A DNA stretch of 64,000 bases from Quillaja saponaria (GCA_029379385.1 CM055611.1:11726062-11790061); one strand, 5' to 3'; shown: positions 1-11,763, counted from the first letter of the stretch. Made by a program: numbers and translations. Notes: generated by a model from the letters alone, not told the origin.

Positions 1-431
1 AGGGAAATCTTGGAACTTGGTTTTACTGACGTGGAAGTTATATAATTCAAGCTCTTCATTTCTTTTAAATAGCTAAACCAATTTTTAAGTTAATGTTTGG
101 AATGTGTGTAGTGTTGAAAGTGAAGGAATTGTATTGGTTTTCTTTTTTTGTGTGTGTATATATATACATACACATCAATTGGAACTAGTTACACTCTTTA
201 GGTGTTTGTTAAAATGCCTAAAAGGGGTTAGTTTAAAGAAATGCAGGTTTCTGGTAATTTAAGGTTTAGAACCTATGAAATTTACAAACTAAATGATACT
301 TGAAAATGTAATTTTAGCTCCGAAACATATTTTTAATTCAACGACACACTTGAACCCAAGAAAGAGCAACGAGCAAAATCTATAACTATGTGAGTGGAAA
401 GCATTACCTTCTCGCTACTAGATTTTTTTTG

Positions 432-469
<38 letters not shown>

Positions 470-1589
470 TTATTTATATGTATGTATGTATATGTGTAAA
501 ATTATTGAGTAAGGTGGTTAATGCTTTGAGTGGATTATTTGATAAAAATACTATGTTGTTGAAACTTTACTATTTAGTGTATTATGTGTTAGTATGAAAT
601 CTTGTTTGTAGTTTATAGGGCCAATAAGTTTATTTTTAATGTGACTTAGAATCCATATACACCTAGGATATATTTAATTTGACTATTTGATATTAGAATA
701 AAAATATTCGAGTAACTCAGCCCCGAAAAGGTTAAGTAAGAAGTTTATATATATTATAGGTGTGCGGGAGCAAAAATCCCCGAGAGGGATGTGTATATGG
801 TGTACGAGTGCTGAGTTACTTTGATTATTGGCCCTTTTGGATGCTTTGCTTAATTTGTTTAGATAATGATCTTTTGTGAGTTAATTTGGTTTTAGTTTTT
901 CATTATATATATATATATATATATATACACGTGTGAAATTTGAATTTCATTGTAAGTTGTTCTAATGTGACACTATTATGCATATGTCTTATAATTATAT
1001 GTTGATTGTGCTAGTACCCTTTAGGTATGCTTTTCACTCACTAAGTCTTTATGACTCACACTTTGTTATTTATGTTTTTTTTTTTTAGTTCTAGGATCTC
1101 AACAAGCTTCTCTGACCTAAACTTGACTCGTCAATTGCTGTTATGCCAAAGTATTAATGTGAGAACACAATCTTGAAGACAATGATGAAGGATTTGCAAT
1201 CACTTTAGAGCTTGGTTTATGAAGTTTTGATTTATTGAACTTTATTATTAATTTATTTTCCTTTTATATGGACAGAGCGGAGCTCCTCGATGTCTGTGTT
1301 ACTATTATTATGAAACAAGAATATATATATTGTGTGTATTATTTGGGCATGTTTCACTTTATGATGAACCTCAACCGAAATTTTTATGTAGCTTACTATT
1401 CCTTTCTGTAAATATGTGTTTATATATAGTTATGTTTTGTTTTGTTTTTTTTTTTTTTTTTTTTACAATTTTTTTTAAACTATTGTTTGAGTTAAACGTT
1501 ATGCATAATTCTTTTGATTTGGAGTAAGGGTTATAGAGGTTTGGTTATCAATTCCTCTGGCCTATCATGCCTCTGTATAAGATATGACA
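1..1589 (+). repeat. 5' LTR of Ty3/gypsy element, start cut by window edge
   Basis: Bases 1-357 match 7552-7908 closely, which identifies the two copies of one long terminal repeat. The right edge is set by the motif TATGACA directly before a primer binding site at 1593. From the 3' copy, which starts near 6695, the full LTR would be about 2.45 kb, so roughly 0.85 kb of this copy lies upstream of the window. It contains (TA)n tracts at 437-465 and 904-926. A GCTAGTACCCTTTAGGTA block near 1010 recurs in the two LTRs at the right end of the window, so all three belong to related families. Confidence 0.85.
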
Positions 1590-1592
1590 AGT

Positions 1593-1604
1593 TGGTATCA
1601 GAGC
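1593..1604 (+). other. Primer binding site (initiator Met tRNA type)
   Basis: The bases TGGTATCAGAGC lie three bases after the LTR end. This is the usual plant retrotransposon primer site complementary to the 3' end of initiator tRNA-Met. It is perfectly preserved although the coding region downstream is full of stops. Confidence 0.9.
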
Positions 1605-1823
1605 TTAAGTTTAGAGGTCTGTGACTACAAGTGTGGGATATGATTACTTTGTTTGTGTAGCTACCCAAGGCGTATATGGACTTAGTAATACATTCTAATT
1701 CATCCTGAAACTTCAAATTGTGATTCTATAATATATTGTCCAATGCTTTATATGAGAAATTTATATTGAATTTGTTTGCATTTGTTTTAGATATACTGTG
1801 ATGTAGTAACTATTTTGTTAGTC

Positions 1824-3000
1824 ATGAGAGGTAGCAGAATACTGGCTCCTACCATGGATTTACCAGTCCTCAGGTGCCAGTAGCAAAAGGTAAAGGTCGT
1901 AGAGGACATGCTAAAGATAGAGGTAAAGCCGCTTAGCAAGTTAAGACAGCAACCCCTAGTTCTAATTTAGAGTAACTTGTGTAGGGACTAGATAGAGTGT
2001 AGAGGACTATGATAATTTAGTTGGGATCTTGGCTTAGCAATATCAACCTCAGCAAGGTCAACCACAGCCTCCTCAAGTTTCTCCTGTTCAGCCTCAACAA
2101 GAGGCAAATCCTCCAATTCCAACTCAGCAAAACCGGGGAGTATTTGTATCATTACATGATTTCAGGAAGATGTAGCCACTTAGGTTCTATGGTGTGGACT
2201 CTAATCACGATCTATATACTTTCTTGCAAGAGTCTAGTCATTTGTGTGTAGGTTTGGGGTGTGACTTTTTTCTCAGTGGAGTTAGTTAGCTGTCAGTTGC
2301 ATAATGTAGCATACGAATGGTATAAAGTCTTGGTGCAGCGTCGAACTGAGTTGACCCCACTTGCGTGGCCTAAGTTCAGTAAAGCTTTCACTAAAAACTT
2401 TCTACGTGAGAGCGTGAGAACGTGAGAGAGAAGTATGCTTGGGAGTTTGAATAATTAATTTAGATTGAAAGCATGTTTGTGGTAGAGTATGAGACTAAAT
2501 TCACCAGGTTATCCCATTTTGCTTCACATATGGTAGCAACTGAGTAGATGATAGTGAAGAAGCTTGTTAATGGTTTGAGGGATTCCTTATTCCGATCAGT
2601 GTTTGTGACAAACACTATCACTTATACTCATATTGTAGTTATTTTTTATCGATTGGAGAATTTCTATTTAGAAAGGCAGTCAGAGAGGGAAAGTCATAAG
2701 AAGACAAAATAAGAAGGTCCTTCCACTTCTACGTTAGGTAGTTCTCGAAAGCTTGAAGGTGAATCTATCTCGAGACACGGATATTTTCATGGGAGTTTTT
2801 AGTTGGGTAGAGGTTAGACTAGACAAAGCTTTGGAAGATCGTTATAAGTGGTATCATCTATTGGTCCTCGTATCTCAGAAGTTCCTATATGCCCTACTTG
2901 TGTCAGACATATAAGACAATGTAGAAGGGAGTCTGGTGCATGTTTCAATGTGGTTCTATGAATCATCATATCAGAGAATGTTCAATGATATGTGGGTAGT
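1824..3000 (+). pseudogene. gag: Ty3/gypsy gag, decayed
   Basis: Starts from an ATG at 1824 but is broken by many stops and frame changes. Pieces typical of plant gypsy Gag can be read in successive frames: a glutamine/proline-rich N-terminal stretch (about 2040-2130), a capsid segment of the type TELTPLAWPKFSKAF followed by VEYETKFTRLSHFA (about 2345-2530), and a CCHC-like zinc knuckle ending in HHIRECS (about 2900-2990). Gag normally builds the cytoplasmic virus-like particle and binds the element RNA. This copy cannot encode a working protein. Confidence 0.75.
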
Positions 3001-4069
3001 CTTTTTTGGCTCAGACATCTTATTCAATGCAAGGTGGACCTCCGTTGCCTGCTACTCCTATTATGTCTCAGGGAGGTCATGGTACTTTTTCTAGAGGTTC
3101 ACCGTCTTCTAGCAGGGGTCAAGCCCATGTTTATGCTTTGACTAGGCAGGATATTCAGGCTTTAAATGTAGTTATGTTAGGTGGATTAATTGTTTGTTCA
3201 GTTAGTGTTAAAATACTATTTGATCCTAGAGCCACCATTTCCTTCATATCTCCATATTTTATCTCTTGTGTGAAGAAGGCATCTAAGCCTCTTGTGAAGT
3301 GGTGGTGGATAATAAAGTATGTTATGTGGACTTGATAATATTAGACATGTTGGAATATAATGTTATTCTAGGCATGGATTGGTTCTCTAACTATCATTCT
3401 GTGGTGGATTATGTGAGAAAAGTGTCAATGTTATAATTCTTGAGAAGCCAACTTATATTTTTCAAGGGGATCAAAATGAAGTTCCTCGTAATTTGATTTC
3501 AGCTATTCAAGCTAGAATGCTTATAAGGAAAAAACATTAGGCTTATCTAGCCTATGTTAGGAATACTCGGTTGGAGTGTCCTTCTTTGGAGTAAATTTCT
3601 GTGGTGAAGGAATTCCTTAATGTGTTTTCAGAAAAACTTTGTAGTCTTCCTCTTGAGAGAGAGATAGAGTTTGGTATTGATTTGTTGCCAGGCACTCAAC
3701 CAAACTCTATACCTCTATACCGTATAGCTCCCAGTGAATTGAGAAAGCTAAAGGTGCAGTTACAAGACTTGTTGGATAAAGGGTTTATCCACTTCAGTAT
3801 GTCTCAATGGGGTGCTCCAATTCTGTTTGTTTAAAAGAATGATGGTTCATTCCAACTATGTATTGATTACAGGCAGCTGAATAAAGTCACAGTGAAGAAC
3901 AAGTATCCTTTTCCCAAGATTGTTGATTTATATGATTAGTTGCAGGGAGCTCAAAACTTTTCAAAAATTGATCTTCATTCAGGGTATCACTAACTCTGAA
4001 CTAAGAACAAAGACGTTTTGAAAACTACTTTTGTTAGTACTTGATATGGACATTATGAGTTCTTAGTCA

Positions 4070-4225
4070 AATGGCTGGTGAAAGGAAAGGTTCCTTTTTT
4101 AGGGTACTCCCGGTAATAGATCCAGTGGAGATGGGGTGGGGCTTGTAGCTCAGAGGATTAGAGCACGTGGCTACGAACCACGGTGTTGGGGGTTCGAATC
4201 CCTCCTCACCCACAACCGGCCAAAA
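4070..4225 (+). other. Nuclear plastid DNA insertion (NUPT) inside the RT region
   Basis: The RT coding sequence reads continuously up to about 4069 and resumes at about 4226 with the codons for FGLTNAP, the block normally following the YEFLVMP motif. The roughly 156 bases between do not belong to the retrotransposon. They carry a chloroplast-type trnR-ACG with leader sequence resembling the plastid rrn5-trnR spacer and a CAACCGGCC tail. About four bases of the target seem to have been lost. The transfer is inferred from memory of plastid sequence. Confidence 0.75.
4139..4212 (+). tRNA. trnR-ACG: Plastid-derived tRNA-Arg(ACG), probably a pseudogene in this setting
   Basis: The 74-base sequence has the D-arm TAGCTCAGAGG, the anticodon loop CTACGAA (anticodon ACG at 4173-4175) and the T-arm GGGGGTTCGAATCCC. 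It is nearly the chloroplast trnR-ACG. From memory, two bases differ from the usual plastid gene: T at 4187 and A at 4208. Both are what deamination of a methylated CpG would give, as expected for plastid DNA decaying in a nucleus. The internal A and B boxes needed by RNA polymerase III look intact, but there is no T-run close after the 3' end. It lies inside a broken retrotransposon, so function is doubtful. Confidence 0.88.
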
Positions 4226-6681
4226 ATTTGGACTCACTAATGCTCCTACAGTATTCTTGGTTCTTATGAATAGGGTGTTCAAGCCTTTCTTGGACCAGTT
4301 TGTTGTTGTTTTTTGATGACATTTTGGTGTATTCTCGAAGTGAGAAGGAGCATGAGATGCATCTTCGTATTATCTTGCAAACACTTAGGGAAAACAAGCT
4401 TTATACTAAATTCTCTAAATGTGAATTATGGTTGAATTAGGTAGCATTTCTCGGACATATGATTTCCAAAGAAGGAATTCATGTGGACCCAAAAAAAAAT
4501 TGAAGTAGTTTAGAATTGGCCTCGTCCAACAAATGTGTTTGAAATTTGAAGTTTTTTGGGATTTGTTAGGTATTATAGGAGATTTGTTGAAAATTTCTCT
4601 ATATTGCTTCACCCTTGGCTCGATTAACTCAAAAAGGTGTTAAATTTGTTTGGTCAGATGCTTGTGAGGAAAGTTTTCAGAAGCTTAAGACTTGTTTAAC
4701 TTCAGCTTCAGTCCTTATTCTTCCTTTTGGTACGGGAAAGTATAAGGTATTTTATGATGCTTCCCGCATAGGACTTGGATATGTTTTGATGCATGATGGA
4801 AAGGTGATTGCATATGCCTTAAGACAGCTGAAAAAGCATAAATGAATTATCTTACTCACAACCTGGAGATGGCAACAATAATTTTTGCACTAAAGGTGTG
4901 GAGGCATTATTTGTATAGTGAAACTTGTGAAATTTTCTTGGATTATAAAAGTCTTAAGTATATATGTGATCAAAAAGATTTAAATTTAAGGCAACGTAGA
5001 TGGATTGAGCTATTAGAATATTATGATTGCTTAATTTCTTTTCATCCAAGGAAAGCTAATGTAATTGCTGATGCTTTGAGTATGAAGTCAATGGGTAACT
5101 TATTATATGTGATAGTTGTTCGCAGTCAAGTTGTTAAAGTTTTGCACAGGTGCATTGTTGATGGAGTTAAATTCTCCTAATGGGGTGTTGTTAGCACATG
5201 TTCAGATGAAATCCACTTTAATTGAAGCTGTTAAAGAATCGCAAGCGGCTGACTCTAAGATATATGCCAAGAAAGCAAAATCTGATTAGTTTGCCATCAG
5301 TGAATTTAGGATGGATAATGAAGGAGTACTAAGGTATTAAGTTTGTGTTGTTGTGTCATCTGATCCTGAATTGAAAAAGAAAATTCTTGAAACAGCTCAC
5401 TATTCGTCATATGTGATGCATCCTAGTTCTTCCAAGATGTATCAAGACTTGAAAAAGTTCTATTGGTGGCATGGTATAAAAAAGGATGTAGCAGACTTTG
5501 TCTCTAAATGCCTAGTATGCTAGTAGGTGAAAGCTGAACATCAGAAACCCACGGGAACATTGCGAAGATTAGACATTCCAGAGTGGAAATAGGAGAAGAT
5601 TACTATGGACTTTGTAATAGGACTTTCCAAGACCTTCAGGAGTTATAACTTAATCTAGATTATTGTAAACTGATTGATAAAATTAGTACACTTTCTTCAG
5701 GTGAAAACTACATGCTCAGCACATCAGTATGCTAGGTTGTATTTGGATGAGATAGTTTCATTACACAGAGTACCTGTTTCTATCATTTTAGACCGAGGAG
5801 CTCAGTTTAGTGTGGCATTGTGGAATTTGTTTCAGGAAGTTCTTGGTACTCAATTACTATTTAGTATAGCTTTTCATCCTCAAATTGACGGTTAGTATGA
5901 GAAAACCATACAAACCTTGGAGGATATATTGCAAGCTTATGTAATGAATTTTGAAGGGAGTTAGGATCACCACCTGCCACTTATAGAGTTCACTTACAAT
6001 AACAGTTATCATAGCAACATTCAAATAACACCATTTGAAGCTTTGTATGGAAGGAAGTGTAGATCTCTAGTTAGATTGTTTGGGACCAGAGCTGGTTCAG
6101 GACGCTGTAGAGAATGTGTAGGTTATCCGCGATAGGTTGAGGACAGCTGAAAGTAGACAAAAGTCTTATGTTGATAATCGTCAGAGGGAGTTAAAATTCG
6201 AAATGGGAGATCATGTGTTTTTGAAGGTTTCACCTTTCAAAAGTACAATGAGATTTGGCAAGAAAGGAAAGCTGAGTCAGAGATTCATATGACCTTTCAA
6301 GATTTTGGATAAGATTGGAGCCGTGGCTTATAGGTTAGCTTTACCGCCAAATTTGGATAGGATACTTCCAGTTTTTTTTATGTATTTATGCTTCAAAAGT
6401 ATTTGCTTGATGAATCTCACATTTTGCGGATTCAGGAAGTGCAAGTGGATAAGAATTTGACATATAAGAAACAACCAGTGGCAATCATTGATAGACAAGT
6501 CCGTAAACTTCAATCAAAGATTATTTCTTCTGTGAAAGTCGTTTGGCAATATCATAATGGTTAAGAAGCCACTTGGGAATTTGAAGATGCAATGAGGCAA
6601 CAATATCTGTATCTTTTTAAATGATTCAGTTAAACAATACATCTGTATTTATTCTGTTGAAATACAAGACGAATTTCTTTT

Positions 6682-6693
6682 AAGAAAGGGAGA
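6682..6693 (+). other. Polypurine tract of the gypsy element
   Basis: The purine run AAGAAAGGGAGA lies directly before the start of the 3' LTR at about 6695, where plus-strand DNA synthesis is primed in LTR retrotransposons. Confidence 0.75.
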
Positions 6694-6694
6694 C

Positions 6695-7908
6695 TATTAT
6701 AACCTAGTATCATAATGTTACGTTTTAGAGTATTGTCAGAAATTTTCATTATAAAGAAATAAATACATTAATAAAACAAAACAACTTAAACAAACATTAA
6801 ATATATACATACAATACATACCAAAAAATATATACACCACTACTTTAAATCTTTCACTTCACTTTGAAATTTTTACTTTTTCTTTTCTCTCTTTATCTTA
6901 TATTTCCCTTTTTCTTTCCCTTCCTACCCGCGCATTTGCTCCCCTATTATGGAAATTTATATGCTTCCTTTGTTAGCCGAGAGCTTCAGTTATTCCTTCT
7001 TTCTTGGCAATTCAGCTCCCCCTTTTTCTTCTAGTCGTGTATATGTGTGAGTCAAGGACAGATCGTGTGGCAACTAGCCTTGGCTACCATCAGCTGCCGA
7101 GAAGTCATACCAACCTTTGTTTTGTGTTACTTCAACCGAGATTGCCTCCTTTCCTCTACTTTGATCCATGTTGTGTTTAGCTTGGAATTGCTTAAAGTGC
7201 ACCGGTCCAGCTCCTCCATGACAACCACCTAGCTTAGTGTCCCGTAGCAGCCTTCATCTATTTCCTCGCCAACAGTAGCTGGCCTTTTCCTCTGTCCCTT
7301 TGGCCGTCCAACTAAGGGTGAACATAGGGGGATTCTTGAATTTGTTATGGCTATGAGCAACCCTTGCTGCCAGCTGTTACTCTTCTAGTAGCAGCTGCTC
7401 CCTTTGTCTTTTGATGGTAGCTTCCTTTAGCTTATACCCTTACTTCCTTCGAAGTTCTTAGTTGTTTGATGACTTAGGCTTAGCGATTTGGAAACTTTGA
7501 ATAAAAAACTATGAACAAAGAGTAAAAGTGGTGCTTAAGTGATTAATGGAAAAGGAAATCTTGGAATTTGGTTGTATTGATGTGGAAGTTGTATAATTTA
7601 AGCTCTTGATTTCTTTTAAATAGCTAAATCAATTTTAAAGTTAATGTTTGGAATGGGTGCAGTGTTGAAAGTGAAGGAATTGTATTTTTTTTCTTGGTGT
7701 GTGTGTGTGTATTTATACACACACATGAGTTGGAACTAGTTACGTTCTTAAGGTGTTTGTTAAAATGCCTAAGAGGAGTTAGTTTAAAGAAATGCAAGTT
7801 TTTTGTAATTTGAGATTTGTAACCTATGAAACTTACAAATTAAATGATACTTGAAAATGTAATTTCAGCTCCGGAACGTATTGTTGATTCGATGACACAC
7901 TTGAACCC
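6695..7908 (+). repeat. 3' LTR of Ty3/gypsy element, truncated
   Basis: Begins with TATTATAACC, a worn form of the usual TGTTATAACC. From 7552 it matches the start of the window; homology stops abruptly after CACTTGAACCC at 7908. In the 5' copy the LTR continues for another 1.2 kb, so the 3' part of this copy has been deleted or replaced. A short tract of higher GC with CTGCCGAGAAG-like text (6930-7450) is LTR sequence and not a gene, although short open frames occur there. Confidence 0.8.
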
Positions 7909-9118
7909 CACTATGCCTCTCGGACAAAATAGAAATTATACATGCAAAACTCTCACCATAACTGAATTGATTTGTCATGCAAATTCTATGAAATTTATCA
8001 TCTATCCAACTAGTTCTTAGAAAAATCATTACTTATTAATTTTAATTAAGTAAAACTTGAGAATGCATCAAGATAGAGTAGATTATCAAGACAATTTTCC
8101 AAAAATTCACTAGCAAAAACTATCTTGGTACGTATGAATGACAATGTCATTTCATATAAGATTGAACTAATCATTCGTTTTATGGATATGTATTCCCAAA
8201 GATCTCTAAATAAGACAAAGCCTAAAGATTGATAAGAGTTCACCATCAACTACACACGAGATAAAGCTCCATGAGCCCTTGACCAAATATTCAAACTCGG
8301 TGATCAAGTTCTAAGCTCATGAAAACTCTAAATCAATAGAACAATCCACAGTTATAAGATCAAGTTTTTGAAGCTCTTGGATTGCCAACAAATTTCGGAG
8401 ATCGAAATAGAGAATATTGATTCTTTTATTGCAAAGACTAATTAATATAGTGATTGTACTATATTCATTTATACAAATATTATTATTTGCACGTTTCCTG
8501 TTAATTAATTTATAGGCTTAAATTTTGTATTTACCGATGCTACATATCAAACAATTAATGGAAAAGAATGATCCTTCCATTCACTTTCACATTCCAATTC
8601 ACAAATTAATAGTAATTCTTGCGTACGAAACTAGCTTTTATAGTGACATGAATGTGACTCCCAGCAACAACATTTGCATGTGACTAATAATGTAAATTCT
8701 TGTAATGATTTCTTAATTGAAATTGTCAGTTAAATAAAAATAAATAAAACTAAGAGATTGATTTGTTGACTCAATGAACAAAGAGAAGTTGAGAGGATGA
8801 GAATTGAAGTTGATTGGGTGAGAAGGCGAGAAGAATTGTTAGTACTGTCAATGAATCTAAGTTTAAAAAATGTTTAAAATATTAAGAATAAAATAGCTAT
8901 TTGAGGTGGGACCAACTACTAACTCATTTCAACTGAATTCCTTAAAATGAAACCAACCTAGCTACTTGATGCATAATCCAAAATTGCATAGAATGTGAAC
9001 TCAAAATGAATTTCAAATGAATTCTACACTAATTCATCGAATACATTAGTGGGAATGCAGTTAAACTAGAAGAGAAAGGAGCTTATTTTAAATAAAATAA
9101 ATTCTGCACTTTTTTGTT
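7909..9118. other. Spacer with a degraded LTR-like segment (8040-8545)
   Basis: No gene seen. The part from about 8180 to 8545 can be aligned by eye with 19795-20130: both have a GAGATAA-G-CC-AGCCC block, GTGATCAA-TTCTA, then GAGATCGAA-TAGA and a T-rich end with GCACG. The second copy leads into what looks like the start of a retrotransposon internal region, so both are probably old LTR fragments of one family. The remainder, 8546-9118, is featureless AT-rich sequence. Confidence 0.45.
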
Positions 9119-9126
9119 GTTCCAAT
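9119..9126 (+). repeat. 8-bp target site duplication, left
   Basis: GTTCCAAT occurs here and again at 10381-10388, exactly flanking the inverted termini of the transposon between them. An 8-bp duplication is the signature of the hAT superfamily. Confidence 0.9.
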
Positions 9127-10380
9127 CAGTGTTGTCACGGGTGAAAGGCTCCTCTAAGGCGATAAATTCCAAAATAGCCTGAGGCGAGAGGCGTTAAAAA
9201 GGCGATAGTCTGAGTGAAGCAAGGCGATAATTATCAAAATTCTACTAGATATACCAATATGAATACTAATCTAAAAAATAATAAATTAGAATACATAGCA
9301 AGTGATTATATAAATTTTAAATAAATAAAAGGATCAATATTTGAATTTATAATTCAACTCAACATCATAAATATTAATAATTTAAAATTAAAGAAATACA
9401 CATCATTCCAATCTATCAAAATCCTCATATGTAGTTAAATTTCAAAACCAAAAACGTAGTTCCAAAACATATTGAAAGATAAAAGCATCAAAAGTTACAT
9501 TTTTAAGTTAAAAATCTCATAAAAAAAAGACAAATTAAAAAAAAAAAAAAAAAAACCATTGAAACAACTGTAATAATCTTGAAAATCCTATAAGCCTAAG
9601 CATCATTATCCTCAAATTCATTATTGGACTCCTCATTCGTTCCAACTTCTTCAGATTGATAATCTTTTGCATTGTCTTGCAAGAAAAAAAAATTATTATT
9701 AAAGTAATGTACCTGGAGAATGAGAAAAGAATTCTAGTTGTTCTTGCAAGAAAAGAGTTGTATTATACTCTACTACTACTACCAAGAGGCAAACTTAAAT
9801 AGGCAAAAAAAAAACAAATTAGGATTTCTTTATTTTATGAAAAAGTCATAATTATCCTCTTTTTAATTAATTTAGACCATTACATTAAGACTTTTTGGCT
9901 AATTTACCAACCAAATAATTTTTTTATTATTATTTATTTGCCAGCAATTGGAAAGTGTGAAATACAATAATAAAAAAAGAAAAAGAAAAAGAAAAGTAAA
10001 AAGGCGTCATCTTCTCCATCTTCTTCTGCGTTCTGCCTTCATCGACTGTGACTGATACTGCTACTAGATTCCGGCAACTTTTGCAGACTTTCTCAGCTTC
10101 ATTATTCTCGACTTCATGTGGGGATTTCAAGCCCCAACAAATAGCAAAGGTGAGCTTTCAATTTAAGGCCAAAAAATCAAGAACTCATAGGTTGCAAAGA
10201 CTGCCATATTTTTAGATTTGCAGGCGCTCGCTTCTGTTGCTTCTTAACTTGACTTAGGCGGCTCCTAAGGCACACGCCTCTGCTTTCTCGACTCACCTGA
10301 GGGCTCTTCAGGCGGTGTGTCTCCTCCTCGCCTCGCCTAAATGCCTAGGCAGGGCGCTTCCAGTGCCCGTGACATCACTG
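9127..10380. mobile_element. Non-autonomous hAT-superfamily transposon, 1254 bp
   Basis: The left end CAGTGTTGTCACGGG and the right end CCCGTGACATCACTG are inverted repeats with one mismatch, flanked by perfect GTTCCAAT duplications. Both subterminal regions are packed with GGCGA or TCGCC motifs (9158-9230 and 10255-10350), as expected for transposase binding sites. There is no transposase domain inside, so movement would need one supplied in trans. The middle is AT-rich with an A-run at 9537-9556. A piece that may be the end of the ancestral transposase reading frame is listed separately. Confidence 0.88.
9598..9676 (-). pseudogene. Possible C-terminal tail of the lost hAT transposase
   Basis: Read on the minus strand, this segment gives an acidic tail ending in EESNNEFEDNDA and then TAG. 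An acidic C-terminus before a stop, close to one end of a deleted hAT element, fits the leftover last exon of a transposase. No catalytic or dimerisation motif remains, so this is inference from position and composition only. Confidence 0.25.
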
Positions 10381-10590
10381 GTTCCAATATATTGTCGCTA
10401 TGCTCTTAAAAAGAGTACCAGCAAACTTTATTTTTTTAAATACCCTTATCTATTATCACTTGACGACACTTTTGTTGTTGTTCCAAATATACTGTCACTA
10501 TGCTTTAAAAAAAATAGAAAACTCAATATTTTTTAACAAATACTTTTACTTCTATCTCTTTGCCAAAAGAAACTACAATTTTGTAATAAT
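10381..10590 (+). repeat. Degenerate tandem duplication, unit about 100 bp
   Basis: GTTCCAATATATTGTCGCTATGC at 10381 recurs as GTTCCAAATATACTGTCACTATGC at 10480. The text preceding each (TTTTGTTGTTGTTCCAA) also occurs before the hAT element at 9110-9126. The hAT element therefore landed at the border of an existing short tandem repeat. Confidence 0.65.
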
Positions 10591-10691
10591 ATGATTTAAA
10601 AACTGAAAACTATATACATTTATACTATATAAAAAATTGATTGCAATAATTAATAGAGAAAAAGAGGAAAATGTTAAAAATAATTTTAGAG

Positions 10692-10880
10692 TTTTTCTAA
10701 CAAATGCCCTAAGAGCACTTGTTAAACTGTAATAAATATAGTCATTAGAAATTGAAACTTTCTACAACTAGTATTTTATATAATAAATAATACTGAAATT
10801 ATGATTAATTATCATAATAAATGTTGTAATTTTTTTATTTATAGAAACTTAATAAGTACCTTTAGTGCACCCGTTAATAA
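10692..10880. mobile_element. MITE family A, copy 1
   Basis: About 190 bp with imperfect inverted ends: TTTCTAACAAATGCCCTAAG at the left and TAGTGCACCCGTTAATAA at the right. The AT-rich middle (TAATTATCATAATAAATGTTG) is shared with copy 3 at 17168. Three copies in the window with the same end design indicate a miniature inverted-repeat element. I cannot assign the superfamily; no clear target duplication is seen. Confidence 0.6.
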
Positions 10881-11420
10881 ATCCATAATTTTATACCAAT
10901 ATATTGTAAAAAATAAATGAAATACTTGTTCCTTCTTCTATTGTGATTGTAAGATTATGAATTAGATTAAACATAATTAGAAAGAAGGTGTCAAGCTATA
11001 ATTATGTTATTAATGGGATAGTGACCTTTACATGATAAGAATTTCACTTAGTCAACAGTCCATGAAACGAAAACTCTCAATTACATGAATATCAGAATAT
11101 GCAACTGTGTAGAAACCATAACCAAGCACTTAAATCAATTCTAGCAGGTCAACACCATGAGAAATATATTATATGATATAATATATGTCTTTCACATGGA
11201 GAAATGCGAATATCATTATTCATTTTAAATAATAGATAAAAAAAATAAATTGGTAGTATTATTTTTATTTTAAGAAAAAAGTGGCTTTGATTGCGCCACC
11301 CAATTATGATGTTTGCAGATGAAATTTTCAAATTTGGAATTTTCTCTCCAATAATATTTATTGATTTGATTTCTAAAAATCAACCAATTAGGTAGAACAA
11401 ATTACTACGGCAAGTTTTCG

Positions 11421-11763
11421 TTATCAAAATTTGATAGTCTATAGCCCATTAATGCCTTGTTGAACCTCTAGAAAAACGTTATCCTACAATTGTCTTCTTC
11501 CTTAATTTTTTTTCGGTTTGAAATCTTGATTATAATGTATAAAAAATTAAATGTTTTAGGTGTTGTTATGTAAATTATAAAATTGATTAGATGCACTTAA
11601 AGTGAATTAAAATACAAAAAATAACAAAACATTAAAATTATTTTGTTTGTTCACATATAAACATTGTGCACTGCACAAAATAAGTGGAACACCACCTTAC
11701 AAAAATTTAAATACCAAAATTTGATAGATTATAGCCCTGTTAAGACATTGTAGAACCTCCAAA
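11421..11763 (+). repeat. Local duplication, two copies about 290 bp apart
   Basis: The segment at 11421-11475 (ATCAAAATTTGATAG, then ATAGCCC and TTGAACCTC) recurs at 11711-11763 with a few changes. The intervening sequence is unrelated AT-rich DNA. No gene lies here. Confidence 0.55.

Larger units (their letters stand above)
3006..6625 (+). pseudogene. pol: Ty3/gypsy pol (PR-RT-RH-INT-chromodomain), decayed
   Basis: The domain order protease, reverse transcriptase, RNase H, integrase, chromodomain is that of a plant chromovirus, probably the Tekay/Del group given the very long LTRs. The protease active site reads DPRATISF near 3220, where DSGATHSF is usual. The RT begins near 3650 with [13 protein letters not shown], and its catalytic box reads [10 protein letters not shown] near 4307. 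RNase H lies at about 4615-5090 (VFYDASRIGLGYVL). The integrase zinc region is near 5397-5520 and its core near 5600-6000. A chromodomain end with EATWEFEDA lies near 6567. Stops interrupt every domain, and plastid DNA splits the RT at 4070-4225, so the copy is dead. Confidence 0.85.

Noticed and set aside
1330..1716. Short frames on both strands at the end of the first LTR
   Set aside because: Low-complexity T-rich LTR text and its complement; no domain and inside a repeat.
4067..4282. Minus-strand frame of 71 codons containing [20 protein letters not shown]
   Set aside because: It is the antisense reading of the tRNA sequence; such EGFEPPT frames are a known source of false proteins.
7047..7232. 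Open frame with near-normal composition (61 codons)
   Set aside because: Lies in the U3 part of the truncated gypsy LTR; related text without an open frame occurs in the other LTRs.
9930..10130. Minus-strand 66-codon frame in the hAT element
   Set aside because: No recognisable transposase or host domain; half is a poly-F/S run from an A-rich tract.
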